DNA from: Desulfuromonadales bacterium
Lineage (GTDB): Bacteria > Desulfobacterota > Desulfuromonadia > Desulfuromonadales > BM103
NCBI GenBank assembly: GCA_030630015.1
Contig: DAOVNV010000139.1
Coordinates: 1 to 6,714 of the forward strand
DNA: 6,714 nt
Reading direction: 5' to 3'
Of the stretch, positions 1 to 5,430 are shown in pieces. The first letter of the stretch is position 1; each line of letters opens with the position of its first letter. The notes below the pieces were generated by a model. That model was not told where the DNA came from. It did not search any database and worked only from the letters and a program-made list of their open reading frames with translations. Both the position numbers and the translations under genes were made by a program.

Positions 1-714
1 CGGGATAAAAACCGTTTCGACCATCGAGGCAAGTTTGGCGTAAGCGGTCGTGATACCCATCGGAAGACCGGTCAGCCGCAACGACAAGAGGCTCAACCCG
101 GCTATGACAAGCGCCGTCAACCAGAGGGGGATATATCCATCGGCCTGGTGTTTGTCGCGCCAGGCGCCGCGTCGCCACCAGTAATAGCAGCAGGCCAGCC
201 CAGTCACAGCCAGAACAGCTACCCACCAAACTGGCGAGGTCCCGGTCAATTGCGGCAGGGTAACAGCCTTATCGTGCAGGCGCGATGCCTTCGCCAACGG
301 CATCCAGTAGGGATGGATTTCGGCGTAAAGTGCACTGCCGACCAGAAGTCCCAGGAGACCGACCCCGGCCAACACACTCCCCCCGCCGAGTTTGTAAAGA
401 ACCCCGACAACGCAACCGCCGGTCAGGACCATGCCGATTCCGAAAATAAAACCACCCAGAAGGTTAACGGCGGCAGGTTGTGAAAACCAGGGAAGAGGGT
501 AATAATGCAGAAATCCGGTGATACGGGCTATTTCAAAAAGGATTGCACTGGCCGTCACCGCAAGCACCAGGGGGCGCATGAGATTGACAGACCGGAACAT
601 GAACAGATCCCGAAACGCCCCCGCCAGGCAGAAATCAGAGCGGTGCATAAAAAAGCCGGCGACAAGCCCCAACACCAGCGACCCGCCGAGAACTATTAAT
701 GTTCCTGGCTCCAA
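1..714 (-). CDS. YeeE/YedE-family membrane transporter (thiosulfate/sulfur or selenium type), C-terminus cut by window edge
   Basis: The reading frame is open from a TTG at 714 to the window edge, giving 238 residues with no stop. The protein is a polytopic inner-membrane protein. Hydrophobic segments lie near residues 6-23, 46-62, 82-107, 113-132, 161-178 and 195-212. Family marks are HRSDFCLAGAFRD (24-36), the glycine-rich GGFIFGIGMVLTGGC (87-101) and GLPMGITTAYAKLA (216-229), which recall the repeated halves of YeeE/YedE (TsuA) proteins. Cys29 and Cys101 fit the conserved cysteines that pass sulfur compounds along the pore in that family. The family usually has about 330-400 residues, so roughly a third is missing to the left. 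The TTG start is chosen because GGGAGGT lies 6 nt upstream and the first in-frame ATG (residue 23) would delete most of helix 1. The substrate (thiosulfate, sulfide or selenium compound) cannot be read from the sequence. Confidence 0.85.
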   Translation of the reverse strand, partial: MEPGTLIVLGGSLVLGLVAGFFMHRSDFCLAGAFRDLFMFRSVNLMRPLVLAVTASAILFEIARITGFLHYYPLPWFSQPAAVNLLGGFIFGIGMVLTGGCVVGVLYKLGGGSVLAGVGLLGLLVGSALYAEIHPYWMPLAKASRLHDKAVTLPQLTGTSPVWWVAVLAVTGLACCYYWWRRGAWRDKHQADGYIPLWLTALVIAGLSLLSLRLTGLPMGITTAYAKLASMVETVFIP

Positions 715-720
715 ACCCCC

Positions 721-727
721 ACCTCCC
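721..727 (-). promoter_or_regulatory. Ribosome binding site that fixes the TTG start of the YeeE/YedE gene
   Basis: On the minus strand GGGAGGT is followed by 6 nt and then TTG at 714. This is close to the ideal anti-16S match and spacing. An in-frame GTG at 732 lies just upstream of this site and so cannot use it. Confidence 0.75.
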
Positions 728-753
728 GTCACCCTCTCAATTCAACATAAGGG

Positions 754-782
754 AAAATACCTGAAATCTGTCAGATTAACAA
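754..782 (-). promoter_or_regulatory. Candidate sigma-70 promoter for the YeeE/YedE gene with a palindrome in the spacer
   Basis: On the minus strand a -35-like TTGTTA (777-782) and a -10-like TATTTT (754-759) are separated by exactly 17 bp. Each box matches the consensus at 4 of 6 positions. Transcription would begin near 746, giving a leader of about 30 nt. The spacer contains a perfect dyad, AATCTG-N-CAGATT (765-777), placed where a repressor would block RNA polymerase. The box scores are modest, so this is a candidate only. It would give the transporter its own promoter, separate from the peptidase gene 114 bp upstream. Confidence 0.35.
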
Positions 783-828
783 CTTAAAACGCAATCAAAA
801 CCCAGTTAGAAAGGTGCCAATCCCCGGC

Positions 829-1965
829 CTAACCCCGCCGCATGATTGCTACCAGCAGTTCCGCAACATGCACCATATCCGCCACGGCAACCGACTCCGC
901 AATGGTGTGGACATCTGTCATGCCTGTGCCGAGGATGATCATTTCGATACCGTGGGCGTTGAACATGTTGGCATCGCTGCCGCCGCCCCCGACCTCAACT
1001 TCGAGAGCATGGCCGACACTTGCCGCAGCACTCCTGGCGCGTGAAACCACTGGGGTATCTTCGGCAACCGCCATCTGCGGGTAGTCGGGACGGATATCGA
1101 TGTCGACAAGGGGACGAACCAGCTCGCCGTCGATCTCTGCAGTCATCTCGTCGGCAGCCCGCTCGAAACAGGCAACCATGTGATCGGTCTGTTCCCTGAG
1201 CTTGGCCGGATCATGGCTGCGAGCCTCCCCTTCAAGTCGGACCGAGCGAGGGATGATGTTGCAGGCAACACCGCCCTCAATGCGGCCCATATTGGCAGTG
1301 GTTTCATGATCGATGCGCCCGAGGCGCATGTGCGACAGGGCTATCCCGGCCGTCTGGATGGCAGACACACCCTGTTCCGGCGCCACTCCGGCATGAGCCT
1401 CGCGCCCGGTCAGCTCCACATAAAGACGATTGGCGCCCGGCGCACACAACACCATTGAATCGACCCCGGTCGTATCGAGAGCATAGCCGTATTTCGACCG
1501 GACCAGGCGGTAATCAAAGTGTTTGGCGCCGACCAGGCCGATTTCCTCGGCGACAGTCACCACGACCTCGATCGGTCCACGTGGGATTTCCTGCTCCCGG
1601 AGAACTTCCAACGCCTCGATGAGTTCAGCAATCCCGGCCTTGTCGTCAGCACCAAGGATGGTTTCGCCAGCACTGGTGAAGACACCGTCATGCAGAACAG
1701 GAATGACCTCATCGCAAGGCTCAACAGTATCCATATGCACCGAAAACAGGATCGGTTCCGTATCCAGGCCGGCCGCCGGAAAACGTGCAATCATATTGCC
1801 AACCTGCCCTCCGGTTGCCTGTGCTGACGCATCAAATAAAACTTCGGCGCCAAGTTGGCGAAAACGCTTTTCAAGGTATTCAGCAAGAGCGGATTCCCGC
1901 AATGGCGGGCTCGATATGGATGCGAGTTCTGCAAACTCCCTGGTGATACGCTGCTGGTTGATCAT
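829..1965 (-). CDS. M20-family metallopeptidase, peptidase T-like (di-zinc exopeptidase)
   Basis: This 378-residue cytoplasmic protein is complete and of normal length. It shows the M20 metal site in order: HMDTVEP (His77, Asp79), GADDKAG (bridging Asp107), AEE (140-141, Glu140 as general base and Glu141 as ligand), ALDTTG (Asp164) and TDVHTIAE (His353). The lid/dimerisation domain has GREAHAGVAPEQG (188-199, His191). GGGGSDANMF (327-336) is typical of the PepT-like branch. Such enzymes remove N-terminal residues from short peptides or act on related amide substrates; the exact substrate is unknown. The ATG at 1965 is chosen because GAGGAA lies 7 nt upstream. A GTG at 2064 would add 33 residues, but that extension is encoded largely by the inserted palindromic element at 1999-2131 and does not resemble the family. 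The gene is divergent from the M23 peptidase gene and followed, after 114 bp, by the YeeE/YedE transporter. Confidence 0.9.
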   Translation of the reverse strand: MINQQRITREFAELASISSPPLRESALAEYLEKRFRQLGAEVLFDASAQATGGQVGNMIARFPAAGLDTEPILFSVHMDTVEPCDEVIPVLHDGVFTSAGETILGADDKAGIAELIEALEVLREQEIPRGPIEVVVTVAEEIGLVGAKHFDYRLVRSKYGYALDTTGVDSMVLCAPGANRLYVELTGREAHAGVAPEQGVSAIQTAGIALSHMRLGRIDHETTANMGRIEGGVACNIIPRSVRLEGEARSHDPAKLREQTDHMVACFERAADEMTAEIDGELVRPLVDIDIRPDYPQMAVAEDTPVVSRARSAAASVGHALEVEVGGGGSDANMFNAHGIEMIILGTGMTDVHTIAESVAVADMVHVAELLVAIMRRG

Positions 1966-1972
1966 TGGCACT

Positions 1973-1978
1973 TTCCTC
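1973..1978 (-). promoter_or_regulatory. Ribosome binding site deciding the M20 peptidase start
   Basis: GAGGAA on the minus strand lies 7 nt before the ATG at 1965. It supports a start that excludes the longer reading frame running into the palindromic element upstream. Confidence 0.7.
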
Positions 1979-1990
1979 GAAGCAAAGGCT

Positions 1991-1999
1991 AAACAAAAG
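1991..1999 (+). repeat. Left copy of the 8-9 bp direct repeat (putative target site duplication)
   Basis: AAACAAAAG here is repeated exactly at 2132-2140 on the other side of the element. The final G may belong to the element, leaving an 8-bp duplication. The motif is A-rich, which lowers its information content, but both copies abut the inverted-repeat tips exactly. Confidence 0.65.
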
Positions 2000-2131
2000 C
2001 AACTATTCAGCATCTCAGCGAGGGCATGTGGTCTACAGCCATTGCCTGCGTCCAATGTTGTCACTTAACTTCCCGCAAGCAACAGCTATAGCCCACATGC
2101 TGTGCGGTTAGTCAGACAGCTGAATAGTTAC
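1999..2131. mobile_element. Candidate MITE, 133 bp, IS66-like ends, flanked by 8-9 bp direct repeats
   Basis: The left end reads GCAACTATTCAGC (1999-2011). The right end, read inward on the minus strand, is GTAACTATTCAGC (2131-2119), so 12 of 13 bases match. Immediately outside both ends is the same AAACAAAA (1991-1998 and 2132-2139); a ninth base, G, also matches if the left boundary is moved one base inward. Terminal inverted repeats plus an adjacent target duplication are the signature of a transposed element. At 133 bp with no coding capacity it would be non-autonomous. IS66-family elements are known for GTAA tips and 8-bp duplications, so that family is the best guess for the mobilising transposase; this step is inference. 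The interior forms a second, longer imperfect palindrome. The element ends 33 bp before the M20 peptidase start codon and so is likely part of its leader or promoter region. Confidence 0.7.
2024..2100 (-). repeat. Long imperfect palindrome inside the element; 27-bp RNA helix in the peptidase-sense strand
   Basis: The arm at 2024-2050 and the arm at 2074-2100 are inverted copies, identical at 22 of 27 positions, around a 23-nt loop. In minus-strand RNA four of the five differences become G-U pairs, leaving a single G-A mismatch. In plus-strand RNA the same four would be C-A mismatches. The terminal repeats (2001-2011 with 2119-2129) form an 11-bp outer stem, extended by about 4 bp past one bulged base, so the whole element can fold as one stepped hairpin. 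In a transcript of the M20 peptidase gene this structure would lie in the 5' leader if transcription starts beyond the element. Confidence 0.65.
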
Positions 2132-2140
2132 AAACAAAAG
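2132..2140 (+). repeat. Right copy of the 8-9 bp direct repeat (putative target site duplication)
   Basis: AAACAAAAG begins directly after the right terminal inverted repeat and matches the copy at 1991-1999 base for base. Confidence 0.65.
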
Positions 2141-2260
2141 TGTATGGGCGACGCTCACTTCTTACCGCAATCCAGTCACTTCAGGCAAGCAAAAGAAGAG
2201 ATATTCATGGACATGGCCTATCAACAATTGATATTCTATATCGGTTTAAAGTTACTTTTT

Positions 2261-2277
2261 ACTCAACATTATTGAGT
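2261..2277 (+). promoter_or_regulatory. Small perfect hairpin just upstream of the M23 ribosome binding site
   Basis: ACTCAA (2261-2266) and TTGAGT (2272-2277) form a perfect 6-bp stem around the 5-nt loop CATTA. It ends three bases before the AGGA ribosome binding site at 2281. No T-run follows on either strand, so it is not a terminator. It could modulate translation of the M23 gene; the stem is AT-rich and may be weak. Confidence 0.35.
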
Positions 2278-2280
2278 GTC

Positions 2281-2284
2281 AGGA
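2281..2284 (+). promoter_or_regulatory. Ribosome binding site deciding the GTG start at 2294
   Basis: AGGA is followed by 9 nt and GTG at 2294. The upstream in-frame GTG at 2276 has no Shine-Dalgarno match before it and lies in the stem of the 2261-2277 hairpin, so 2294 is preferred. Confidence 0.5.
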
Positions 2285-2293
2285 TTTCATCTC

Positions 2294-3610
2294 GTGAACC
2301 ACGATTTTCAGCCCCCCATAGAAACGCATAGTCGCAAACGCCGTGGCGGGATCAAGTTGCGGGTCTGGCTGTACCTGGGCCTGGCTGTTCTGCTGGCAGT
2401 CCCCCTCTTCTTCCGTCCGACCGTAACATTGACCGAAGCGCATTCCTCACCAGAAGAAGGCGCACTGACATCATCTGTGCCTGAAATCAGGCGTGAAGTC
2501 CTGAGTGGTGAAATTGCTCCGGGCGACACCCTGACTGCACTGCTCGGCGGCTACTTTACCCCGCAAGAGATCCACCAACTTGGGCAGGAAAGCAAGTCCA
2601 TCTTCTCTCTGTCGCGCATCTGCGCTGGACAACCCTACAAGATCTGCCTGGCCGACGACGAGTTCGAGCGCTTCGAGTACGATATCGACAGCGAAGAACA
2701 ACTATTCATCTCCCGCAATTCGGACGGCTTCGCGATTGAAAGGGCCGACATCCCTTACACCATTACCACAGCCACAGTCAGCGGCGTCATTGAAACCAGT
2801 CTGTTCGAAGCGGTCACCGCTACGGGCGAGAACAGCGTACTGGCCATGAACCTGGCCGATATTTTCGCCTGGGACATCGACTTTATCCTCGACATCCGCA
2901 AGGGGGATTCATTTCAGGCCCTGATCGAAAAACGTTTCCGCGAAGGAGAACCGGCCGGTTACGGTCGCATTCTGGCAGCAGAATTTGCTAACCGGGGAAA
3001 AACCTTTCCGGCCGTTCTGTTTACCGATGGTGACCGGCGTCCCGACTACTACTCGGCAGACGGCCAGAGTTTGCGCAAAGCATTTCTGAAAGCGCCGCTC
3101 TCCTTTACCAGAATCTCTTCCGGCTACACTATGCGGCGCCTGCACCCGATAACCAAAACCTGGAAAGCGCATCCGGCCATCGACTACGCAGCCCCGATCG
3201 GAACCCCGGTTAAAACAGTCGGGGACGGTACCGTGACCCAGAAAGGGTACAAGAAGGGCAATGGTTATTACCTGAAAATCCGCCATTTCGGCGGCTACGA
3301 AACCATGTACCTGCACCTGAGTCGTTTCGCCAAGGGAATCCGAAAAGGCAGCCGGGTCAGCCAGGGGCAGCGCATCGCCTACGTCGGCAGTTCCGGTATG
3401 TCCACCGGGCCGCACCTCGACTTTCGGATGAGAAAAAATGGCGCACCGGTCAATCCCCAGAGGATTAAGGCCCCTTCCATTGCACCCGTTTCAGCGGACA
3501 ACATGGATAAATTCAAGGCCGAGGCAACAACCATACTGGCTAAACTCGGAGACCAGACAATCCGCTTGGCCGCTGAAACAAATAGCGACGCACCCCGCCG
3601 ACAGAACTGA
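2294..3610 (+). CDS. Membrane-anchored M23-family peptidoglycan endopeptidase (MepM/Csd3-like)
   Basis: This 438-residue protein has a short basic N-terminus (RKRRGGIKLR, 14-23) and one hydrophobic segment (about 24-40). That predicts a signal anchor with the rest in the periplasm. Residues about 66-140 (APGDTLTALLGGYFTPQEI) form the domain that precedes M23 in MepM, ShyA and Csd3-type enzymes. The stretch 161-280, including LADIFAWDIDF (187-197) and SLRKAFLKAPLSFTRISS (259-276), is the usual linker domain. The M23 (LytM) domain runs from about 284 to 391. It has the first zinc pair HPAID (His293, Asp297), the catalytic His341 (YLHLSRF) and TGPHLDF (371-377). In the last motif the canonical HxH has become HxD (His374, Asp376). 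The family cuts cross-links in the cell wall to allow growth. The 47 residues after the domain are low in motifs. The gene is first in a tight plus-strand cluster. The start at 2294 follows from the AGGA site. Confidence 0.88.
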   Translation: MNHDFQPPIETHSRKRRGGIKLRVWLYLGLAVLLAVPLFFRPTVTLTEAHSSPEEGALTSSVPEIRREVLSGEIAPGDTLTALLGGYFTPQEIHQLGQESKSIFSLSRICAGQPYKICLADDEFERFEYDIDSEEQLFISRNSDGFAIERADIPYTITTATVSGVIETSLFEAVTATGENSVLAMNLADIFAWDIDFILDIRKGDSFQALIEKRFREGEPAGYGRILAAEFANRGKTFPAVLFTDGDRRPDYYSADGQSLRKAFLKAPLSFTRISSGYTMRRLHPITKTWKAHPAIDYAAPIGTPVKTVGDGTVTQKGYKKGNGYYLKIRHFGGYETMYLHLSRFAKGIRKGSRVSQGQRIAYVGSSGMSTGPHLDFRMRKNGAPVNPQRIKAPSIAPVSADNMDKFKAEATTILAKLGDQTIRLAAETNSDAPRRQN

Positions 3611-3615
3611 TCCCC

Positions 3616-3620
3616 GGAGA
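3616..3620 (+). promoter_or_regulatory. Ribosome binding site of the MshEN gene
   Basis: GGAGA lies 5 nt before the ATG at 3626, inside the 15-bp gap after the M23 gene. This supports independent initiation within one transcript. Confidence 0.6.
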
Positions 3621-3625
3621 AACCC

Positions 3626-4756
3626 ATGGCTGCAAAACTCGGTGAGCTCCTCATTCACAACAAGCTCATTACCAAAGAGCAACTGGAAGAAGCCCTCCAG
3701 GCCCAGGTTATTTTCGGTGGTAAACTCGGCACCATCCTTATCGAAATGAGCCTGATCAGCGAAAACATCCTGGCCGGTGCTCTCTCCAAAATGTTGAAAA
3801 TTCCCTGCGCCAAGCCCGGTGAACTTCAGAAGATAACTGCAGACGTCATCAAGATCATCAGCCCGGAACTGGCAGAAAAATACCAGGTCATTCCCATGGC
3901 AGTGAGCGGACGCAACTTGACTCTGGCAATGGCCGACCCCCATGATTTAAAAGCCATCGACGAGATTTCCTTCCGGACCGGCTACATTGTGCGGCCCATT
4001 TTGGCACTTGAAGTTCGACTGGTCTTCGCCCTTGAGCGTCATTACGGCATCAAGCGGGCCATGCGCTATATTCCGCCCCCGAAGCAGGTTCGCCAGGAGC
4101 TTGACCAACTCGAAGCTTCCCAAACGAAGACGGGGCAAACTTCTTCAGCAACGAAAGAAGATGAGTACCTTGGTGAGCCGGGGTCTGAGCAGGTTTACTC
4201 GCCCCCTGACACAAGCCAGGTTGTCGAGGAGCCTCCCGAAGAAGAGATCGAAGAACTGGAAGACGAGGAAGTCTCTCTGGAAGAAACGGCGCAATCTCTG
4301 GTCGAGGTTCGTGGTCGCGATGATGTCGCCGACACCGTTATCCGTTACCTTGGCGCCCGCTATGCCAGAGCCGCCCTGTTCATGGTGGTCGGTGGGCAAG
4401 TGACCGGTTGGCGGTCAGCCAGGAATGGTCAGCCGATCGCTGGGTTCGACGGGCTTCAACTACCCGTCACCGAGCCATCGGTTCTGAAAACCGCCATCGA
4501 CAGCCAAAGCTATTTTCTCGGGCCCATCCCGTCGAACGGCGCCAACCTGGCGCTGATCAGCCACCTCGGCAAACCGGCACCCACAGCGGCCTTGCTCCTG
4601 CCATTGACCATGCTCGGCCGGGTGGTAGGACTGCTCTACGTGGATGACGCCGGGATCAACCTTTCCGAAGCCCTGACAGACCTGCAACTCCTCTCGTCAA
4701 AGGCTTTGATGGCATTAGAACTGTTGATCCTGCATAACAAGATCCTCAGAACCTGA
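3626..4756 (+). CDS. Stand-alone MshEN (GspE/PilB N-terminal) domain protein with C-terminal GAF-like region, candidate c-di-GMP receptor
   Basis: This 376-residue cytoplasmic protein begins with two 24-residue MshEN motifs. Motif I spans 4-27 (KLGELLI...QAQ) and motif II spans 33-56 (KLGTILIEM...). They are separated by exactly five residues (28-32), the spacing known for c-di-GMP-binding MshEN domains of type II secretion and pilus ATPases. The usual leading Arg is Lys in both motifs. Residues about 57-141 complete the GspE N-terminal domain (LTLAMADPHDLKAID, 98-112). No Walker A or ATPase domain follows. Instead there is a linker (about 150-225) with a strongly acidic stretch (201-220), then a region (about 226-376) containing ALLLPLTMLGRVVGLLYVDD (322-341) that resembles a GAF domain. 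A sensor or adaptor role in secretion, pilus or motility control is inferred. The gene lies 15 bp after the M23 gene and 13 bp before acpH, so probably in one operon. Confidence 0.8.
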   Translation: MAAKLGELLIHNKLITKEQLEEALQAQVIFGGKLGTILIEMSLISENILAGALSKMLKIPCAKPGELQKITADVIKIISPELAEKYQVIPMAVSGRNLTLAMADPHDLKAIDEISFRTGYIVRPILALEVRLVFALERHYGIKRAMRYIPPPKQVRQELDQLEASQTKTGQTSSATKEDEYLGEPGSEQVYSPPDTSQVVEEPPEEEIEELEDEEVSLEETAQSLVEVRGRDDVADTVIRYLGARYARAALFMVVGGQVTGWRSARNGQPIAGFDGLQLPVTEPSVLKTAIDSQSYFLGPIPSNGANLALISHLGKPAPTAALLLPLTMLGRVVGLLYVDDAGINLSEALTDLQLLSSKALMALELLILHNKILRT

Positions 4757-4769
4757 ACCGGCTTGCCCC

Positions 4770-5354
4770 TTGAACTATCTCGTCCACCTCTACCTGGCTG
4801 GCAAGAACCCCGAGCTGCAGATCGGCAGTATAATGGGGGATTTTGTCAAGGGCCCCATCCCCGGGCATTATCCTGACAAGATTCGCCTCGGGTTGCAACT
4901 GCACAGGCAAATCGACTCTCTCGCCCAAACCAGCCGTTACTGCCGCAACAGCCGACAGCGTCTGCATTCCAGGTTCGGCCATGTGCGCAGCATCATGGTC
5001 GATATTTTCTACGATCATTTTCTGGCCAATCAATGGCCGGCATATCACGCCGATTCACTTGAAGTCTATGCCAAGGATTTTTACCTCACCCTACAAGAAT
5101 ATGATCAGTGGCTGCCCGAAGGCTTGGCCCGCATCGTCCCGCGCATGACTGAACGCAACTGGCTGGTCGCTTACCGGGAAAAACCAACGGTCGAACGTGC
5201 ACTGCAGCATCTGGCCTCACGCCTGAGCCGGCCGACCCCTTTGGGGGAGGGAGTGACTGAACTGTATCTTCATGAAGCTGAGTTGAGAGAAGATTTCGAA
5301 GGGTTTATGGTCGAGGCGAAGAGCTTTGTGGGATCAAAACTGAAGACGGTGTAG
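4770..5354 (+). CDS. acpH: Acyl-carrier-protein phosphodiesterase AcpH (DUF479)
   Basis: This 194-residue cytoplasmic protein has the length of E. coli AcpH (193 residues) and the same motif order: MNYLVHLYLA (1-10), MGDFVKG (22-28), HRQID (45-49), VDIFYDHFLANQW (77-89) and ERNWLVAYRE (128-137). The enzyme removes the 4'-phosphopantetheine arm from holo-acyl carrier protein, giving apo-ACP, using a metal site in an HD-like fold. The His and Asp residues of these motifs are the likely ligands. The start is TTG at 4770, fixed by the conserved M-N-[FY]-L N-terminus. No good Shine-Dalgarno sequence precedes it, and the previous gene stops only 13 bp upstream. Translational coupling to the MshEN gene is therefore likely. 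Why this enzyme shares a cluster with a wall hydrolase and a c-di-GMP receptor candidate is not clear. Confidence 0.9.
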   Translation: MNYLVHLYLAGKNPELQIGSIMGDFVKGPIPGHYPDKIRLGLQLHRQIDSLAQTSRYCRNSRQRLHSRFGHVRSIMVDIFYDHFLANQWPAYHADSLEVYAKDFYLTLQEYDQWLPEGLARIVPRMTERNWLVAYREKPTVERALQHLASRLSRPTPLGEGVTELYLHEAELREDFEGFMVEAKSFVGSKLKTV

Positions 5355-5402
5355 GAGCGATCTCCTGATCGAAAATGGGAGAATTGCCGTTATTTTATTT
5401 GC

Positions 5403-5430
5403 TTACAGCTTACCACTTACAGATTACAGC
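5403..5430. repeat. Degenerate heptanucleotide tandem repeat, four units
   Basis: Four consecutive 7-bp units all start with TTAC and continue AGC, CAC, AGA and AGC. The first and last units are identical. On the minus strand they read GCTGTAA, TCTGTAA, GTGGTAA and GCTGTAA. The array fills the convergent gap between acpH and the PilZ gene, and its last base is part of the PilZ stop codon. Short heptamer arrays of this kind are known as dispersed intergenic repeats in some bacteria; whether this one is dispersed here cannot be seen from one window. Confidence 0.6.

Larger units (their letters stand above)
2132..2293. other. AT-richer intergenic stretch before the M23 peptidase gene
   Basis: About 160 bp separate the palindromic element from the M23 start. 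I see no convincing promoter. TTGATA at 2228-2233 resembles a -35 box, but no good -10 sits 16-18 bp downstream. A 22-codon reading frame (ATG at 2207, TGA at 2273) and a small hairpin (2261-2277) lie in this stretch. The region presumably carries the promoter of the three-gene plus-strand operon. Confidence 0.4.

Noticed and set aside
148..787. Plus-strand reading frames at 148-483, 505-699 and 518-787
   Set aside because: They lie mostly antisense to the YeeE/YedE gene, which has clear family motifs; their products are low-complexity and unlike any known protein.
1964..1983. Sigma-54-like TGGCAC on the plus strand
   Set aside because: TGGCAC is present, but the -12 position reads TCGA instead of TTGC, and the site overlaps the start of the M20 gene on the other strand.
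1966..2064. N-terminal extension of the M20 peptidase from GTG at 2064
   Set aside because: The extra 33 residues are encoded largely by the palindromic element and do not resemble the family, and ATG 1965 has a proper ribosome binding site.
2228..2256. TTGATA-based promoter for the M23 gene
   Set aside because: At 16-18 bp spacing the possible -10 boxes (such as GTTACT) match the consensus at only about half the positions or fewer.
2140..2331. 63-codon plus-strand frame starting GTG at 2140
   Set aside because: No ribosome binding site; it begins at the edge of the direct repeat and overlaps the M23 start out of frame, with no recognisable motif.
2909..3415. 168-codon minus-strand frame inside the M23 gene
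   Set aside because: It is antisense to a well-supported gene with intact catalytic motifs; the product has no family features.
5358..5371. CGATC-TCCT-GATCG inverted repeat after acpH as a terminator
   Set aside because: The stem is only 5 bp and is followed by AAAATGGG on the plus strand and CTCC on the minus strand, so it lacks a T-run in both directions.
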